Positions 24,826 to 34,786 of a stretch of 64,000 nucleotides of DNA are shown here, piece after piece. The stretch spans positions 62,001-126,000 of the forward strand of contig CAIQWT010000061.1 of NCBI GenBank assembly GCA_903875605.1. The letters are read 5' to 3'. Under the pieces are notes generated by a model, which was not told where the DNA came from, did no database searches, and worked only from the letters and a program-made list of their open reading frames with translations. The position numbers and the translations under genes are program-made. Numbering within the stretch: position 1 is the first letter of the stretch; the number at the start of each line of letters is the position of its first letter. This stretch comes from an uncultured Geobacteraceae bacterium. Lineage in GTDB: Bacteria > Desulfobacterota > Desulfuromonadia > Geobacterales > Pseudopelobacteraceae.

Positions 24826-24858
24826 GGGCTCTTCGTATTTCCGCGAAGGGCTCTTTTT
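24826..24858 (+). terminator. Intrinsic terminator after the NrfJ-like gene
   Basis: Arms GGGCTCTTCG (24826-24835) and CGAAGGGCTC (24844-24853) pair over ten positions allowing two G-U pairs, followed by TTTTT. Confidence 0.75.
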
Positions 24859-24899
24859 CTGAGCGTTGAAAGCCGTGCGACATTCTGCTACATTGTGGA

Positions 24900-25982
24900 A
24901 TGTCCAATCCGGTACGCATGCATTATGATAGTTATCCCTACCCACACTACCCGCTGATTGCCTCGGTACGACGTTGCGACACATACGCTCTCAATCTGCT
25001 CGCCATTTGGGCACGCTTCAACAATAAGCTTCCATCCATTGAAGAAAAAAACATACTTATTGCCGGCTGCGGTACTTTTGCCCCGTATCCGTGGTCGGTT
25101 GCGAATCCCGATGCTCATATTACTGCGCTGGATCTTTCGGACCGCAGCTTGCGCAGGGCGCGCTGGCACTGTGCCTTGCATGGGCGACACAATATCAGTT
25201 ATAGCTGTGGCGATCTGTCCGATTCCACTGTAATCAATGGTGATTACGGCCTGATAGATTCCTTTGGGGTACTTCATCACCTTGAAGACCCTTTAGCAGG
25301 TCTGAAGGTGCTGGAAAGGCACCTCGTACCGGGTGGAATTCTACGAATAATGCTCTATAGCCGCTATGCCCGTCGGGAGGAAGAATCAATCCGCCGCGCT
25401 TTCAAGCTTCTTGGTGTTGATTCTCCTCGTAAGGCGCGTCGCCTGTTAAACAAAGCAGCAGCAGGTTCCCGTTTGGCTAGTTATCTGACCGCTTCCGATG
25501 AGCCGGCAACCGTTTCCGGCCTGGCTGATGCACTGCTTCATCCTCTGGTGCGTACCTACCGCATTGACGGTGTGCTTGAGATGATTGCCAACACCGACCT
25601 CGAACTACTGCTTTTTGCTCATCGGGATGCTAATGAGAACCCGAAGGAAGAGATTGTACGTATCCGGAACCTTGAAAAAACAGGCATGTCTCCAGGTAAC
25701 TTTGTTCTGTATCTTGGTAAAAATATTAAACGGACAGGCCCTATTGCTAGTGAGAGCATGATTCAACTTAATCCCTGCCTGATATCAGCTGTTGGCATAT
25801 TTAAATTCGGAAACCTGCTTATACCACCTCGACTCGGAAGCGATAATCCGTTATTGGCTGGTAGTGACAGAAAATTTCTGCGCCAGTTTGTTACCCCGGT
25901 CCGGCGTAGTGAGCTATCCAGTGATGACAAAAATAGGGTTGCTGTTTACAAGCGACTTCTCTTTCTGATAGAGTACACATGA
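24900..25982 (+). CDS. Class I SAM-dependent methyltransferase
   Basis: 360 residues. Motif I ILIAGCGTF (about 52-60), an acidic strand end ALDLSDRSL and motif GLIDSFGVLHHLEDP define a Rossmann methyltransferase. The opening YDSYPYPHYP is shared with a group of uncharacterised methyltransferases. The C-terminal 130 residues are helical and could provide substrate recognition. The start has only a weak GTGGA upstream. The substrate is unknown. Confidence 0.78.
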   Translation: MSNPVRMHYDSYPYPHYPLIASVRRCDTYALNLLAIWARFNNKLPSIEEKNILIAGCGTFAPYPWSVANPDAHITALDLSDRSLRRARWHCALHGRHNISYSCGDLSDSTVINGDYGLIDSFGVLHHLEDPLAGLKVLERHLVPGGILRIMLYSRYARREEESIRRAFKLLGVDSPRKARRLLNKAAAGSRLASYLTASDEPATVSGLADALLHPLVRTYRIDGVLEMIANTDLELLLFAHRDANENPKEEIVRIRNLEKTGMSPGNFVLYLGKNIKRTGPIASESMIQLNPCLISAVGIFKFGNLLIPPRLGSDNPLLAGSDRKFLRQFVTPVRRSELSSDDKNRVAVYKRLLFLIEYT

Positions 25983-26025
25983 TTATTTTATTATTTTTGC
26001 CTGCACTGAAAAGGAGTCCTGCCCC

Positions 26026-26448
26026 GTGTTAAAAATTACTGTGAGTTTCAGGTTATTTGTTTTTTTAGGATTGACAGTTGGCTGTCTCGCCCTTTCAGCA
26101 GTGAAGACTTTTGCTTTTGTCCCGGAGGATGTTGAACGCCTAAAGAGTACTAAAAAATGCCCTGGCTGTGATCTTCGAGGAGTTGATCTGCGTGGAGCAC
26201 ACCTGGAACAGGCGGAGATGGAAGGGGCTAATCTAATGGGGGCCAATCTGGAAGGAGCAAACCTTCATGACGCCGTTCTTGATGACGCCAGTTTGGAACA
26301 AGCCAATTTAAAGAAGGCCGTTCTCTCGGGTGCATCACTGGATCACGCCACAATAGATGATGCTGACCTGAAAGGAGCTGTTCTTGATGGTACTACGTGG
26401 TTAGATGGAAAGGTTTGCTCAAAGGGATCGGTCGGAGCCTGTAAATAG
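26026..26448 (+). CDS. Exported pentapeptide-repeat protein
   Basis: 140 residues starting at GTG, with AGGAG nine bases upstream. An N-terminal hydrophobic signal (about 8-30) includes LTVGC, which could also serve as a lipobox at Cys20. A short region with C45-x2-C48 leads into about fifteen pentapeptide units of the A(D/N)LxG type, for example GANLMGANLEGANL, running to about residue 130 and forming a right-handed square beta-helix. Function of such exported repeats is generally unknown. Confidence 0.82.
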   Translation: MLKITVSFRLFVFLGLTVGCLALSAVKTFAFVPEDVERLKSTKKCPGCDLRGVDLRGAHLEQAEMEGANLMGANLEGANLHDAVLDDASLEQANLKKAVLSGASLDHATIDDADLKGAVLDGTTWLDGKVCSKGSVGACK

Positions 26449-26477
26449 TCGTCTGCTATACTTTAAACGGAATACGG

Positions 26478-26510
26478 CAGGGCATCTCGACAGGGGGGTG
26501 CCCTGTTTTT
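26478..26510 (+). terminator. Intrinsic terminator between convergent genes
   Basis: CAGGGCA (26478-26484) pairs with TGCCCTG (26499-26505), followed by TTTTT. It ends the pentapeptide-repeat gene and touches the lptD stop codon. Confidence 0.8.
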
Positions 26511-28611
26511 ATTTACTTCCCAATCCTGCCAGATTGAAATTTACTGTATATGACTGATTGCCGGGGCGTTGATGAACAGCAAGGTTGACGCTCCAGCATT
26601 TATGACGATATTCTGCGCTATAAACCGACTCAAGAAAATCACTACGGTCAAACGAATATCGTGCAGTGTAAGATAGGTTCAGTGGCTTGATCATTCTGGT
26701 TGAGAGTCTGCCTTCTAGGTATTCAACTTCGTTACGTGCCATTTGGTAGCCAACACCGATGGTATTACCCTTGTGGTCGTCTACTTCGACTCCTGCAACT
26801 GCTGTTGAGAGAAGTCTTTCGTAGATATTATAGCGGGTGTCAAACGTGATTCGCAGCATTTTAGTCAACCACGTATCTGATTCCAATATCAAATCACTCC
26901 ATTTACGTTGACTATCGACAAGAGTCAGCAGATCACGCCGACCGCCATCTATGGTATAATTTGCACTAAGTTTAATTCTTGAAATCTCACGATATTCAGC
27001 AGTATCCCCAGATGCAAATTTCCCGTTAATCAGGTTGGTCGCCGACAGTGAAATCATATTTCGCTGGATCATGCGATCTGTGTAATCATAGGTTGGAAGA
27101 CGTTGCTGGTCACGTTCCGGTACGAATCCATATTGGATTTCCGGGATGATTTCGTGTCTGATTTTTTTAAGGAGTTGGTAATCAGTTTCGTAGATGCGAG
27201 TCAGCGATGTAGAGACACGCATACCCGCCTCCGGTAATAAATCTACTGAATGTGCTTGAACTCCGCTGCTATTTTCCCGATTGTCTGTAGTATATCCCCT
27301 GACATGTGTCCCGGCAAACAGCGTGGTCTGAAGATAGTTGTTCTGAAACGGGTGCAGGGTTATTCGGGGGAATAGATACAGGCGCTGTCCAGTTGTGCCT
27401 GCCTCGCGATAAAGATTCTCTATAGTAGCGTCAAAATCTAAATATAACGGGGTTGATAATACGGTCTGCCTAACTCCGGAGACCCCGAGTGATGGCATTG
27501 TCTGGAGTGTAGCCCGGTTATCGGTGGCATACAGATCCTCCGAGTAGCGTAGATAGGAGGATACTGCATAATTAGGCCACATTTTCAGTGTATTGATTAT
27601 TGAGTCACTTGATTGCCGATTGTATTCTCCGCTCTTTTCAGCGTATCCGTTGGCTGTACTTCTCGATTGGCTATTGTGGTCGCCGTTTTTTTCACCAAAA
27701 TCATTCAGGAAAGTTCGGTCACTGGTTTTATTGACGACCATGCGCACGTTCGCGTCAGAAGAAAAGATTTCCTTATGTTCCTGAACCAACTGCCATCGCC
27801 AACGCTCCTCCAGTTGGTCGTAAATTGGATAGGTATTGATGTAGCCCTCACTTCCGCGGGTTCGAATATAACGATAATCAAGACCAGTTCCAATGCCGCG
27901 GCGCGACATTAATTCCAGATCCAATTGCAGATCCTGGCTGGGTGAAATCACCCAGTAGGCTGGAATATCCAGTTGTGCCCCTCTACTTTTCGAGTAACCA
28001 AAGCGTGGGAAAAGGAGCCCAGATCTTTTTTCCAGCACCACGGGGAAGGCGATCCACGGGAGATACAGTACCGGTATGTTTTTGACATAGAAAATAACGT
28101 TACGACCGGCGGCATAACCCAAAAGGTTTACTTTGAGATTGTCAGCGCCGAATTTCCAGCTTGGGTCAGGCATGTCACAGCTGGTGAGTTCAGTGGCAGT
28201 TGCGGTAAACTCGCTTTCGTTGATTCTGATAAGCTTATCAGAAGCAATGGACATGCCGGATTCGGAAACAGTAAGTAATGTTTTATCCATTTCAGCCCGA
28301 CCAGAATCCGTATTCAAAATCAACGCTTCACCTTTAAGTACGGTGAGTCCTTTTGAAAGGACAACAGAACCGGTTGCGTACAGTAAGTGTGTCGAGGCGA
28401 TATATCGGATCTTGTCGGCAGCCAGATTTTGTCCTTGCCACGTTACAACCACATTTCCTTCTGCTGTATAAACGCCCTCCGCCAGGTTCTGGCCCATACG
28501 CTCCGCATTAATATGGATGTTTTCATCGGGAATGGAAGAAGCGGCCACCACGATTGGTGGTGAGCAACAGCATAAAATGAAAAGTAAAAGTATATAATTG
28601 AGGACAGTCAT
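26509..28611 (-). CDS. lptD: LPS-assembly outer-membrane protein LptD
   Basis: 700 residues: signal peptide (about 1-25), an OstA/LptA-like jellyroll (about 33-130, with AEGNVVVTWQGQNL and ATGSVVLSKG), then a large beta-barrel with alternating strands ending NFNLAGLGSK. LptD inserts lipopolysaccharide into the outer leaflet. Only a few cysteines are present. The ATG at 28611 is used, since the frame's preceding TTG is less likely. It follows folC after 7 bases in the order trpA-accD-folC-lptD. Confidence 0.88.
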   Translation of the reverse strand: MTVLNYILLLFILCCCSPPIVVAASSIPDENIHINAERMGQNLAEGVYTAEGNVVVTWQGQNLAADKIRYIASTHLLYATGSVVLSKGLTVLKGEALILNTDSGRAEMDKTLLTVSESGMSIASDKLIRINESEFTATATELTSCDMPDPSWKFGADNLKVNLLGYAAGRNVIFYVKNIPVLYLPWIAFPVVLEKRSGLLFPRFGYSKSRGAQLDIPAYWVISPSQDLQLDLELMSRRGIGTGLDYRYIRTRGSEGYINTYPIYDQLEERWRWQLVQEHKEIFSSDANVRMVVNKTSDRTFLNDFGEKNGDHNSQSRSTANGYAEKSGEYNRQSSDSIINTLKMWPNYAVSSYLRYSEDLYATDNRATLQTMPSLGVSGVRQTVLSTPLYLDFDATIENLYREAGTTGQRLYLFPRITLHPFQNNYLQTTLFAGTHVRGYTTDNRENSSGVQAHSVDLLPEAGMRVSTSLTRIYETDYQLLKKIRHEIIPEIQYGFVPERDQQRLPTYDYTDRMIQRNMISLSATNLINGKFASGDTAEYREISRIKLSANYTIDGGRRDLLTLVDSQRKWSDLILESDTWLTKMLRITFDTRYNIYERLLSTAVAGVEVDDHKGNTIGVGYQMARNEVEYLEGRLSTRMIKPLNLSYTARYSFDRSDFLESVYSAEYRHKCWSVNLAVHQRPGNQSYTVNFNLAGLGSK

Positions 28612-28618
28612 CAAAACA

Positions 28619-29896
28619 TCAGCCCCTGATACCGTTATATTTCAAATTCTCAAGCCATGCCTTTACTTCACCCACTATAAAAAGCGAACCGCACACCAGA
28701 ATAAGATCCCCCGCGGATGCCTCTCTGCGGGCTTCGCAGATTCCTGCCACTACCGAGCCACATGGCTTTGATGCAATCCCCTGCATTAAAAAAAAGCGTG
28801 AGAGTTCTTCGTCTTTCAAAGCTCGATCAATGGCTGGAGTTACTGTGTAAACGGAATCCGCAAGTGGGAGTAAGGGCGCGTAAATTTTATCAATATCCTT
28901 ATCATTGCAGACACCCGTTACCAGCAGTAGCCTGGAGAATGAATAGTCGCCCAGCGCTTCCGCCAACGCTGTTGCCCCGGCAGGGTTATGTGCGCCATCG
29001 AGCAGCATGGGTGGACTGCCCTGCACCAGCTCCATTCGACCCGGCCAATAGGCAGTTGCAATGCCCTCCTTGTAGTCTGAAGGGTTTAGCTTGATTCCGG
29101 AAGTTTCAAGGATCTCGGCCGCAGCAAGCGCCACAGAGGCATTAATGGCTTGATAGCGACCAGAAATACCAGGGATAACCTGAGTCAGGTTTCTGCCCAG
29201 GCCGCGATAATTCAGAGAGCCGTTTCTATCCCATTCGCTGGAAAAATCGGTGCCGAGAGTGTGCAATTTACTATGCATAGCACGGCACTGTTCACTGATT
29301 GCCATGCGCACGGCATCTGGTTGTACAGCGCTGATAACCTGGGAGCCATGCTTAATGATTCCGGCTTTCTCGCAGGCAATGTCTTCAAGAGTGCAACCAA
29401 GATAGTCGGTATGATCGAGGTCTATCGGGGTGAGTAGCGTCATTTCACCATCAAATGCGGCCGTTGCGTCTGAGCGCCCCCCCATACCAGCCTCCATAAC
29501 AGCCAGATAAACACCCTCCTGGCAGAAAATAAAAGCGGCCAGGGCGGTTGTTATCTCGAAAAAAGTCGCCTCTTCCGGGGCGGCATCCAGGACGATATCA
29601 AGCGATGCAGCCAGTTTATCGGCAGAATATTCGATGCCGTTTATTCTGAAGCGTTCGGTAAACCTGACCAGGTGAGGGGAGCTGAACTGAGCTACAGAGA
29701 TTCCTGATTTGAGGAGAATTGACGTTAAAAACGCCGATGTTGAACCCTTGCCGTTTGTACCGACGACATGAATAGTGCGAAACTTATTTTCGGGATTGCC
29801 CAGACGCTCCAGCAGCTTGCCGACCCTGTCGACGCCTGGTCGTATACCAAAGCGCCGACGGGCGTAAAGCCTTTCCAGAACGTCTGTCAGGAACAT
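28619..29896 (-). CDS. folC: Folylpolyglutamate synthase/dihydrofolate synthase FolC
   Basis: 425 residues of the Mur-ligase-like fold. The P-loop GTNGKGST, SSPHLVRFTERF and the folate-loop region GMGGRSDATAAF are clear, as is LDGAHNPAGATAL in the C-terminal domain. FolC adds glutamates to folates in the cytoplasm. It starts one base after the accD stop, the usual accD-folC pairing. Confidence 0.93.
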   Translation of the reverse strand: MFLTDVLERLYARRRFGIRPGVDRVGKLLERLGNPENKFRTIHVVGTNGKGSTSAFLTSILLKSGISVAQFSSPHLVRFTERFRINGIEYSADKLAASLDIVLDAAPEEATFFEITTALAAFIFCQEGVYLAVMEAGMGGRSDATAAFDGEMTLLTPIDLDHTDYLGCTLEDIACEKAGIIKHGSQVISAVQPDAVRMAISEQCRAMHSKLHTLGTDFSSEWDRNGSLNYRGLGRNLTQVIPGISGRYQAINASVALAAAEILETSGIKLNPSDYKEGIATAYWPGRMELVQGSPPMLLDGAHNPAGATALAEALGDYSFSRLLLVTGVCNDKDIDKIYAPLLPLADSVYTVTPAIDRALKDEELSRFFLMQGIASKPCGSVVAGICEARREASAGDLILVCGSLFIVGEVKAWLENLKYNGIRG

Positions 29897-29897
29897 G

Positions 29898-30752
29898 TCA
29901 GGCGGCAGGACGATGCAACATTTTCAGTATGGAAGCCAACTTTGAACGCATTTCAGTACGAGGTATGATAGCGTCTACCATGCCATGGTCAAGTAGGTAT
30001 TCGGATCGCTGAAAACCTTCCGGTAGTTTCTGACGGATTGTCTGCTCGATAACTCTTGGACCTGCAAAACCGATCAACGCTTTAGGCTCGGCGATATTGA
30101 CATCACCCAGCATGGCAAAACTTGCAGTAACACCACCAGTTGTGGGATCGGTCAGCAACGACACAAAAGGAATTCCGGCTCTCTTAAGTTTTGCCAGAGC
30201 CGCAGATGTCTTGGCCATCTGCATAAGCGAAAGTATACTTTCCTGCATACGGGCGCCGCCGGAAGCGGAGATGATAATTACCGGTTGATGTTTCTGTAAG
30301 CCCCTTTCAATAGAGCGGGTAATCTTTTCGCCAACAACGCTTCCCATACTCCCGCCCATGAAGGAAAAATCGAAACATGAAACCTGTACCGGCAGCTCTT
30401 CGATAGAGCCTTCAACACAGATAACGGCGTCTTTTGATCCGCCTTTGGCCAGTGCCGTATCGATGCGTTCCTGATAGCTTTTGGCGTCCTTGAACTGAAG
30501 GAAATCGACCGACGTCACATCGGCATCAAATTCCTGCCAGACGCCGCCATCGAGCAGAGCTTCAAGGCGTTTGCGAGCAGAAATGCGGTAATGATGCCCG
30601 CATTTCGGGCAGACCTGCAAATTGGCTTCGACATCCTTACTTAAAAGTGTTTCTGAACAGCCTGGGCACTTGACCCACATTCCATCAGGGAATGTAACTT
30701 TGTTGCCGCCTGACTTTTCTATGCCTACTCTTTCTTTAGTAAACCAGCTCAT
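29898..30752 (-). CDS. accD: Acetyl-CoA carboxylase carboxyltransferase subunit beta
   Basis: 284 residues. The N-terminal zinc ribbon has C29, C32, C48 and C51; the crotonase-like carboxyltransferase domain contains FMGGSMGSVVGEK and SASGGARMQE. It forms the beta half of the transcarboxylase that makes malonyl-CoA. GAGG precedes the ATG. Genes accD and folC are one base apart; trpA lies 90 bases upstream, with a small CTGCTA/TAGCAG hairpin in the gap. Confidence 0.95.
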   Translation of the reverse strand: MSWFTKERVGIEKSGGNKVTFPDGMWVKCPGCSETLLSKDVEANLQVCPKCGHHYRISARKRLEALLDGGVWQEFDADVTSVDFLQFKDAKSYQERIDTALAKGGSKDAVICVEGSIEELPVQVSCFDFSFMGGSMGSVVGEKITRSIERGLQKHQPVIIISASGGARMQESILSLMQMAKTSAALAKLKRAGIPFVSLLTDPTTGGVTASFAMLGDVNIAEPKALIGFAGPRVIEQTIRQKLPEGFQRSEYLLDHGMVDAIIPRTEMRSKLASILKMLHRPAA

Positions 30753-30842
30753 AGGTAACCTCGCGTTTTCGTAACCCTAAAATAGTTAAGTACAAATAAA
30801 ACTGCTAGGTAGCAGAATCAAGAGTTGCTGTCAAGTACGCAA

Positions 30843-31634
30843 CTAACTGATTGCTTCTTTCAGGAGCGAAACATATTGGTGAAGTTGCTCCTTCAGTTGC
30901 TCCCCCCGGTACTGTTCGAATAATTTTACAATAGCGCTGCCGACCACGACTCCATCTGCAAGCTGTGCGACCTCGGCCGCCTGTTCAGGTGTTGAAATGC
31001 CGAATCCTGCCATAACCGGAAGAGAAACACCTTGCCGCACACGAGACAGTTCCTGTGCCAGTGTTTCTGAAACTGTTGCCCTGGTTCCTGTTACCCCGGT
31101 AACAGTGACATAATAGACAAAGCCGCTGCCAAGATTGTCAACTGCAGTTATCCTGGCAGTATCTGAGGTTGGAGTGAGTAGGAATATTACATCAAGCCCG
31201 TATCTACCAGCCGGCTCAGTCAACTCATGTGACTCTTCCGGCGGCATATCCACAAGGAGGACGCCATCTACACCGGCATCAACGGCGTCACGGCAGAAAC
31301 GCTCATAACCATAGGCATGCACAGGGTTTATATATCCCATTAACACAATCGGAATCTGGGATCGGACACGAACTTTTTCAACGAGTTTCAGGATGCTATG
31401 GAGCGTAGTTCCTGATGCAAGTGCTCTTTCCGAGGCAAGTTGAATTGTAGGTCCGTCAGCCATCGGATCAGAAAAAGGAACTCCGAGCTCGATAATGTCC
31501 GCGCCGGCGTCTTCAAGGAGGTATAGAATCTCCTCTGTCACAGACAGATCGGGGTCACCAGCGGTAATAAATGTGACTAAAGCCCTGGAGTCCTGTGATT
31601 TAAGCGCACTAAAGAGTGCCGTAAGTCTACTCAT
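30843..31634 (-). CDS. trpA: Tryptophan synthase alpha chain
   Basis: 263 residues of TIM-barrel type with catalytic Glu49 and Asp60 in [13 protein letters not shown] and the phosphate-binding AGFGIST. It cleaves indole-3-glycerol phosphate and passes indole to TrpB. The ATG at 31634 is 19 bases after the stop of a chemoreceptor gene and has only a weak ribosome site. Its partner genes trpF and trpB are on the opposite strand about 16 kb away, so the usual trpFBA block is split. Confidence 0.95.
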   Translation of the reverse strand: MSRLTALFSALKSQDSRALVTFITAGDPDLSVTEEILYLLEDAGADIIELGVPFSDPMADGPTIQLASERALASGTTLHSILKLVEKVRVRSQIPIVLMGYINPVHAYGYERFCRDAVDAGVDGVLLVDMPPEESHELTEPAGRYGLDVIFLLTPTSDTARITAVDNLGSGFVYYVTVTGVTGTRATVSETLAQELSRVRQGVSLPVMAGFGISTPEQAAEVAQLADGVVVGSAIVKLFEQYRGEQLKEQLHQYVSLLKEAIS

Positions 31635-31653
31635 GTTTTTTATTCTTAGCCGG

Positions 31654-33831
31654 TCATAATGTAAAGCCGGCCATCTCCTTCTCAAGCAGATCAATCTGGC
31701 GTGTCAGATCCGCAACCGCAGATTTCATAACTTTTGTTGCCTGACTGTTGGCGATTGATGCTCCTTCGATGGTGTTAACAGAACCAGATATGAGCGCACT
31801 GCTGTCAACCTGTGAGCGGCACGCTTCGCGGATCTGGACCACCATGGAGGTGACTTCTTCTGCCGATCTGGCGATCAAATTACTTGCTTTGCTCTGCTCT
31901 CGAGTCGAGGTTCGCACGTGGCTGGTGAGGTCTTTCATGCGTTCCACTGCTGCAGATATCATGTCGGTACCACGGGAGTGTTCACGTGCAGAATTAGCGA
32001 TGCTTCCCACCATGTCTTCAACGCTCTCCATTGCTTCCCTAATACTCTGGCTGCCGCGCGCCTGTTCTACTGTTGCCTTGGCAATCTCACTAACCTGAAT
32101 CCCCGCCTGCTGTACTCCGGTAACAATCTTTTCGAGTGCCTTGCCGGAGCGTTGCGACAGTTTTTCTCCTGCGGCAATACTCTCCTCTGCCTGAGCGATA
32201 GCATCCACGGCCCGTCGAGTCTCTTCCTGGACACCTTTTATGACAGCAGCAATCTCACGGGTAGAGCTACTGGTGCGCTCGGCAAGTTCACGAATTTCAT
32301 CAGCAACTACAGCAAACCCTTTGCCATGTTCACCGGCCTGGGCTGCTATGATCGCGGCATTCAGCGCCAGTAAGTTCGTTTGATCCGCGACCTCGTCTAT
32401 AACAGAGAGTATCGTTCCGATATCGTTAACCCTCAAAGATAGTGTCTCAACAACTTCTGCGGTTATTTGTGATGAGTCTCTTATTGCCTGCATGCCGGTA
32501 ATTGCCTCGAGGACAGCATTTTTGCCAATTACGGCGTCACTTCTTACCGTTTCCGAGATTGCTGCTGAATCCATGGCATTTTTTTCTACCTGTTTGATCG
32601 TAGCGTCCATCTCGGCAATTGATGAAGCTGTTGTTGTTGAAGCATCGAGTAAATTGACAATACTCGTACCGATCTCTTTGATCGAAAAGGCCATTTCAGT
32701 TATTGAAGAACTCACCTCTTCAACAGCCTCTCCCAACTTTTCGGCACTCATCGCTATTTCTTCTATGGTTGCGGCCATTTCAAGTGATGATGCAGACGTT
32801 TCAGTAGCAGACTCCGAAAGTTTGTCGATGCCACCATATACTTCATGAACGGATTCGTTGATTTTAACGACTGCCCTTGACGTCTCCAGGACAGACTTCT
32901 CCTGCATCTGCGCCGAGTTTATCGCCTGACGTGCAGCATTTTCAAGATTGTTATCTATGGAGGTGAGGACTTCAGACGCGGAACCGATTCTGGACACAAC
33001 ACTATGGAGATTTTCTGCCATGATGTTCATTGCATGCGCCAGGTCAGCAGCCTCACCCCCTCCGCGTACTTCAAGGCGGGCATCCAATTTGCCACCAGCC
33101 ATGGCCTTTGCGAAATCTACACACATCCTGAGCGGTCTTGTTATCGATGTGGTAATGAAATACGAAAACAGAGTAATCAAGCCGATAACCGCGATTATAA
33201 CTACAGCAAAAACTCCTATTTTCTTTCTGATGCTTGTTGCAACCTGCTGCTCGGTGGCGCTGACATCCATTCGGATACGGTCAACCATCTGAGCAACAGA
33301 CTTGCTGAACAATCCGAAGCGTTCCGCCTGTATCCCGGCCATGAGATGGCGGGCTTTTGTAGCGTCACCTTTGGTCGCAGCGGGCAGCACTTCATCCAGT
33401 AGCGTTTTCTGATATTCCTTCCAGATGGTGTTTGCTTTGTTAATTGCAGTATGTTTTCCCGGAGATTCAACTGACTCGAGAGCAATCCCGAAATTGAGTT
33501 CAATATCATTGGCGAGGTTTTTTATCGTGGCAATATTCTTTTCAGCAGCAACAGGATCAGCTACCAGTTTGAAATCCTGCATTTCGCTGTTTATCTGGAA
33601 AAGGTCTGATTTAAGCAGGGCGATGCTTTCAAGAGCATCCTTATCTTTTTGAATATATCGGTAGGCGGAGCCGCCTATCCTGACTTCATTTAATATAAAG
33701 AGGCTGATTGCACCAACAAGAAGAATCCCAACAAATGCAGACGCAGAAAGAAGCACCATCTTGGTGCGAAGGGTTAGTCCGGCCGAGCTACTGGAGTACG
33801 TCCCTCTCTCCACTAAAACCTCCACTGTCAT
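31654..33831 (-). CDS. Methyl-accepting chemotaxis protein
   Basis: 725 residues: TM1 (about 25-47), a periplasmic four-helix bundle (about 50-205), TM2 (about 207-230), HAMP (about 230-285) and a signalling domain to the C-terminus. The tip region [28 protein letters not shown] is altered at one spot (IIAA where IEAA is usual) and continues with [10 protein letters not shown]. No CheR-tethering pentapeptide is seen. The start at 33831 lacks a strong ribosome site. It probably shares a transcript with trpA, 19 bases on. The ligand is unknown. Confidence 0.92.
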   Translation of the reverse strand: MTVEVLVERGTYSSSSAGLTLRTKMVLLSASAFVGILLVGAISLFILNEVRIGGSAYRYIQKDKDALESIALLKSDLFQINSEMQDFKLVADPVAAEKNIATIKNLANDIELNFGIALESVESPGKHTAINKANTIWKEYQKTLLDEVLPAATKGDATKARHLMAGIQAERFGLFSKSVAQMVDRIRMDVSATEQQVATSIRKKIGVFAVVIIAVIGLITLFSYFITTSITRPLRMCVDFAKAMAGGKLDARLEVRGGGEAADLAHAMNIMAENLHSVVSRIGSASEVLTSIDNNLENAARQAINSAQMQEKSVLETSRAVVKINESVHEVYGGIDKLSESATETSASSLEMAATIEEIAMSAEKLGEAVEEVSSSITEMAFSIKEIGTSIVNLLDASTTTASSIAEMDATIKQVEKNAMDSAAISETVRSDAVIGKNAVLEAITGMQAIRDSSQITAEVVETLSLRVNDIGTILSVIDEVADQTNLLALNAAIIAAQAGEHGKGFAVVADEIRELAERTSSSTREIAAVIKGVQEETRRAVDAIAQAEESIAAGEKLSQRSGKALEKIVTGVQQAGIQVSEIAKATVEQARGSQSIREAMESVEDMVGSIANSAREHSRGTDMISAAVERMKDLTSHVRTSTREQSKASNLIARSAEEVTSMVVQIREACRSQVDSSALISGSVNTIEGASIANSQATKVMKSAVADLTRQIDLLEKEMAGFTL

Positions 33832-33844
33832 CTGATGAAATAAA

Positions 33845-33877
33845 CAAAAAAGCCGCCCGGACTATAGCAGAGCGGCT
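33845..33877 (-). terminator. Intrinsic terminator after the lytic transglycosylase lipoprotein gene
   Basis: Read on the minus strand AGCCGC (33877 side) pairs with GCGGCT, followed by a run of T (A-run on the plus strand at 33846-33850). It separates this gene from the chemoreceptor. Confidence 0.65.
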
Positions 33878-33936
33878 GCTTTCATATCAAGAAAAAACGC
33901 CTGTTGCGGACACCTGGAATGGTGCGGAACATCAAT

Positions 33937-34566
33937 TCAACGTATTCTGGTCGGTGAGTCTGCCAAAGCGAGTTTATAACCCTGGCCAGGTAATTCTGCG
34001 ATCATTTCCTGTCTGACTTTCAGGATTTTTTTCATGTAGGCATTTGCCTGCGGCCCCTGACCGCAATAGTATTTCTTTGCCCTGTCAAGGTTTCCCTGAG
34101 CCATATCAAGCTTTGTATAGAGTTCACAGACAGCAGCTTCGGCGCATTTGCCATCGTCACGCATGTCGTCAGCGGAATAGCCGTGACTTCTGGCGCGGCG
34201 CGGCATTAGTTGCCAGACTCCACGAGCTCCTCGCGATGAAACTGCTATGGGGGAAAGCCGGTGACCACCAGTTTCTGCCAGTGCGATCTCTGCCAGGTCA
34301 AAGGGCATAAAAACGGTACCAGCTGTTTTGTCAAAACATATTGCAGCTAATTGACGTGCCCTTTGAGGTGAAGTTCTGCGGGAGAATGCCGATTCGATTA
34401 CGGCTTGCTGTTTTTTTCGCTGGAGGAGTGAGATTTTGCTGCTGCTGAGGATGGATGGTTCGGTGGCTAGCGGTGTGGTCAATTGGATTTCTGCCATTTT
34501 AAGCGGGGCAGTTTCGCACGCTGTCAATAACAGCACGCACGTCAGATAGATGAGTTTTTTTAGCAT
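33937..34566 (-). CDS. Lipoprotein with lytic transglycosylase (SLT/lysozyme-like) domain
   Basis: 209 residues with a lipobox at Cys16 (VLLLTAC). The lysozyme-like domain contains LAEIALAETGGHRLSPIAVSSRGARGVWQL, matching the usual catalytic glutamate plus downstream GLMQ-like element, with Glu in AETGG as probable acid. It would cut glycan strands near the membrane. The start ATG at 34566 has no clear ribosome site nearby, and a GTG at 34620 in frame would put residues before the signal. It is expressed from a promoter about 160 bases upstream with a structured leader. Confidence 0.72.
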   Translation of the reverse strand: MLKKLIYLTCVLLLTACETAPLKMAEIQLTTPLATEPSILSSSKISLLQRKKQQAVIESAFSRRTSPQRARQLAAICFDKTAGTVFMPFDLAEIALAETGGHRLSPIAVSSRGARGVWQLMPRRARSHGYSADDMRDDGKCAEAAVCELYTKLDMAQGNLDRAKKYYCGQGPQANAYMKKILKVRQEMIAELPGQGYKLALADSPTRIR

Positions 34567-34725
34567 AATAAGAGAGTTTGGAAGTGGTATCGGCTTTGCC
34601 GGAGCGGCGTCGTTACCCACAGACTGCGAGGGCGTATCTCCGGCGGGGTACTCCTTTCTAAGTTATTTTATCCCTGAAACGACAAAATCCCTGTTTAGGG
34701 GGACTTCGTTGATTCTGCTCAAGAT
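34567..34725 (-). ncRNA. Structured 5' leader of the lytic transglycosylase gene, candidate cis-regulatory RNA
   Basis: Between the predicted start of transcription near 34725 and the ATG at 34566 lies about 160 bases without a gene. A stem GCCGGAG/CTCCGGC (plus-strand positions 34638-34644 and 34598-34604) encloses a second hairpin-capable stretch, and an AAAGGAG sits upstream of it without a start codon. I cannot match it to a known riboswitch. Confidence 0.45.
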
Positions 34726-34731
34726 GGGCGT

Positions 34732-34760
34732 ATGATATTCATTTGATTGGTAATTGTCAA
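34732..34760 (-). promoter_or_regulatory. Strong sigma-70 promoter for the lytic transglycosylase gene
   Basis: A consensus TTGACA (34755-34760) and TATCAT (34732-34737) on the minus strand with exactly 17 bases between them. It lies just downstream of the Rrf2 stop codon. Confidence 0.7.
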
Positions 34761-34786
34761 CATAATTCTGGTTTAATTCAATTAAA

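Noticed and set aside
34567-34725. Cyclic-di-GMP (GEMM) or cyclic-di-AMP (ydaO) riboswitch in the lytic transglycosylase leader
   Set aside because: A GCAAAGCC string is present, but the rest of the GEMM core and the ydaO consensus segments are not; kept only as an unclassified structured leader.
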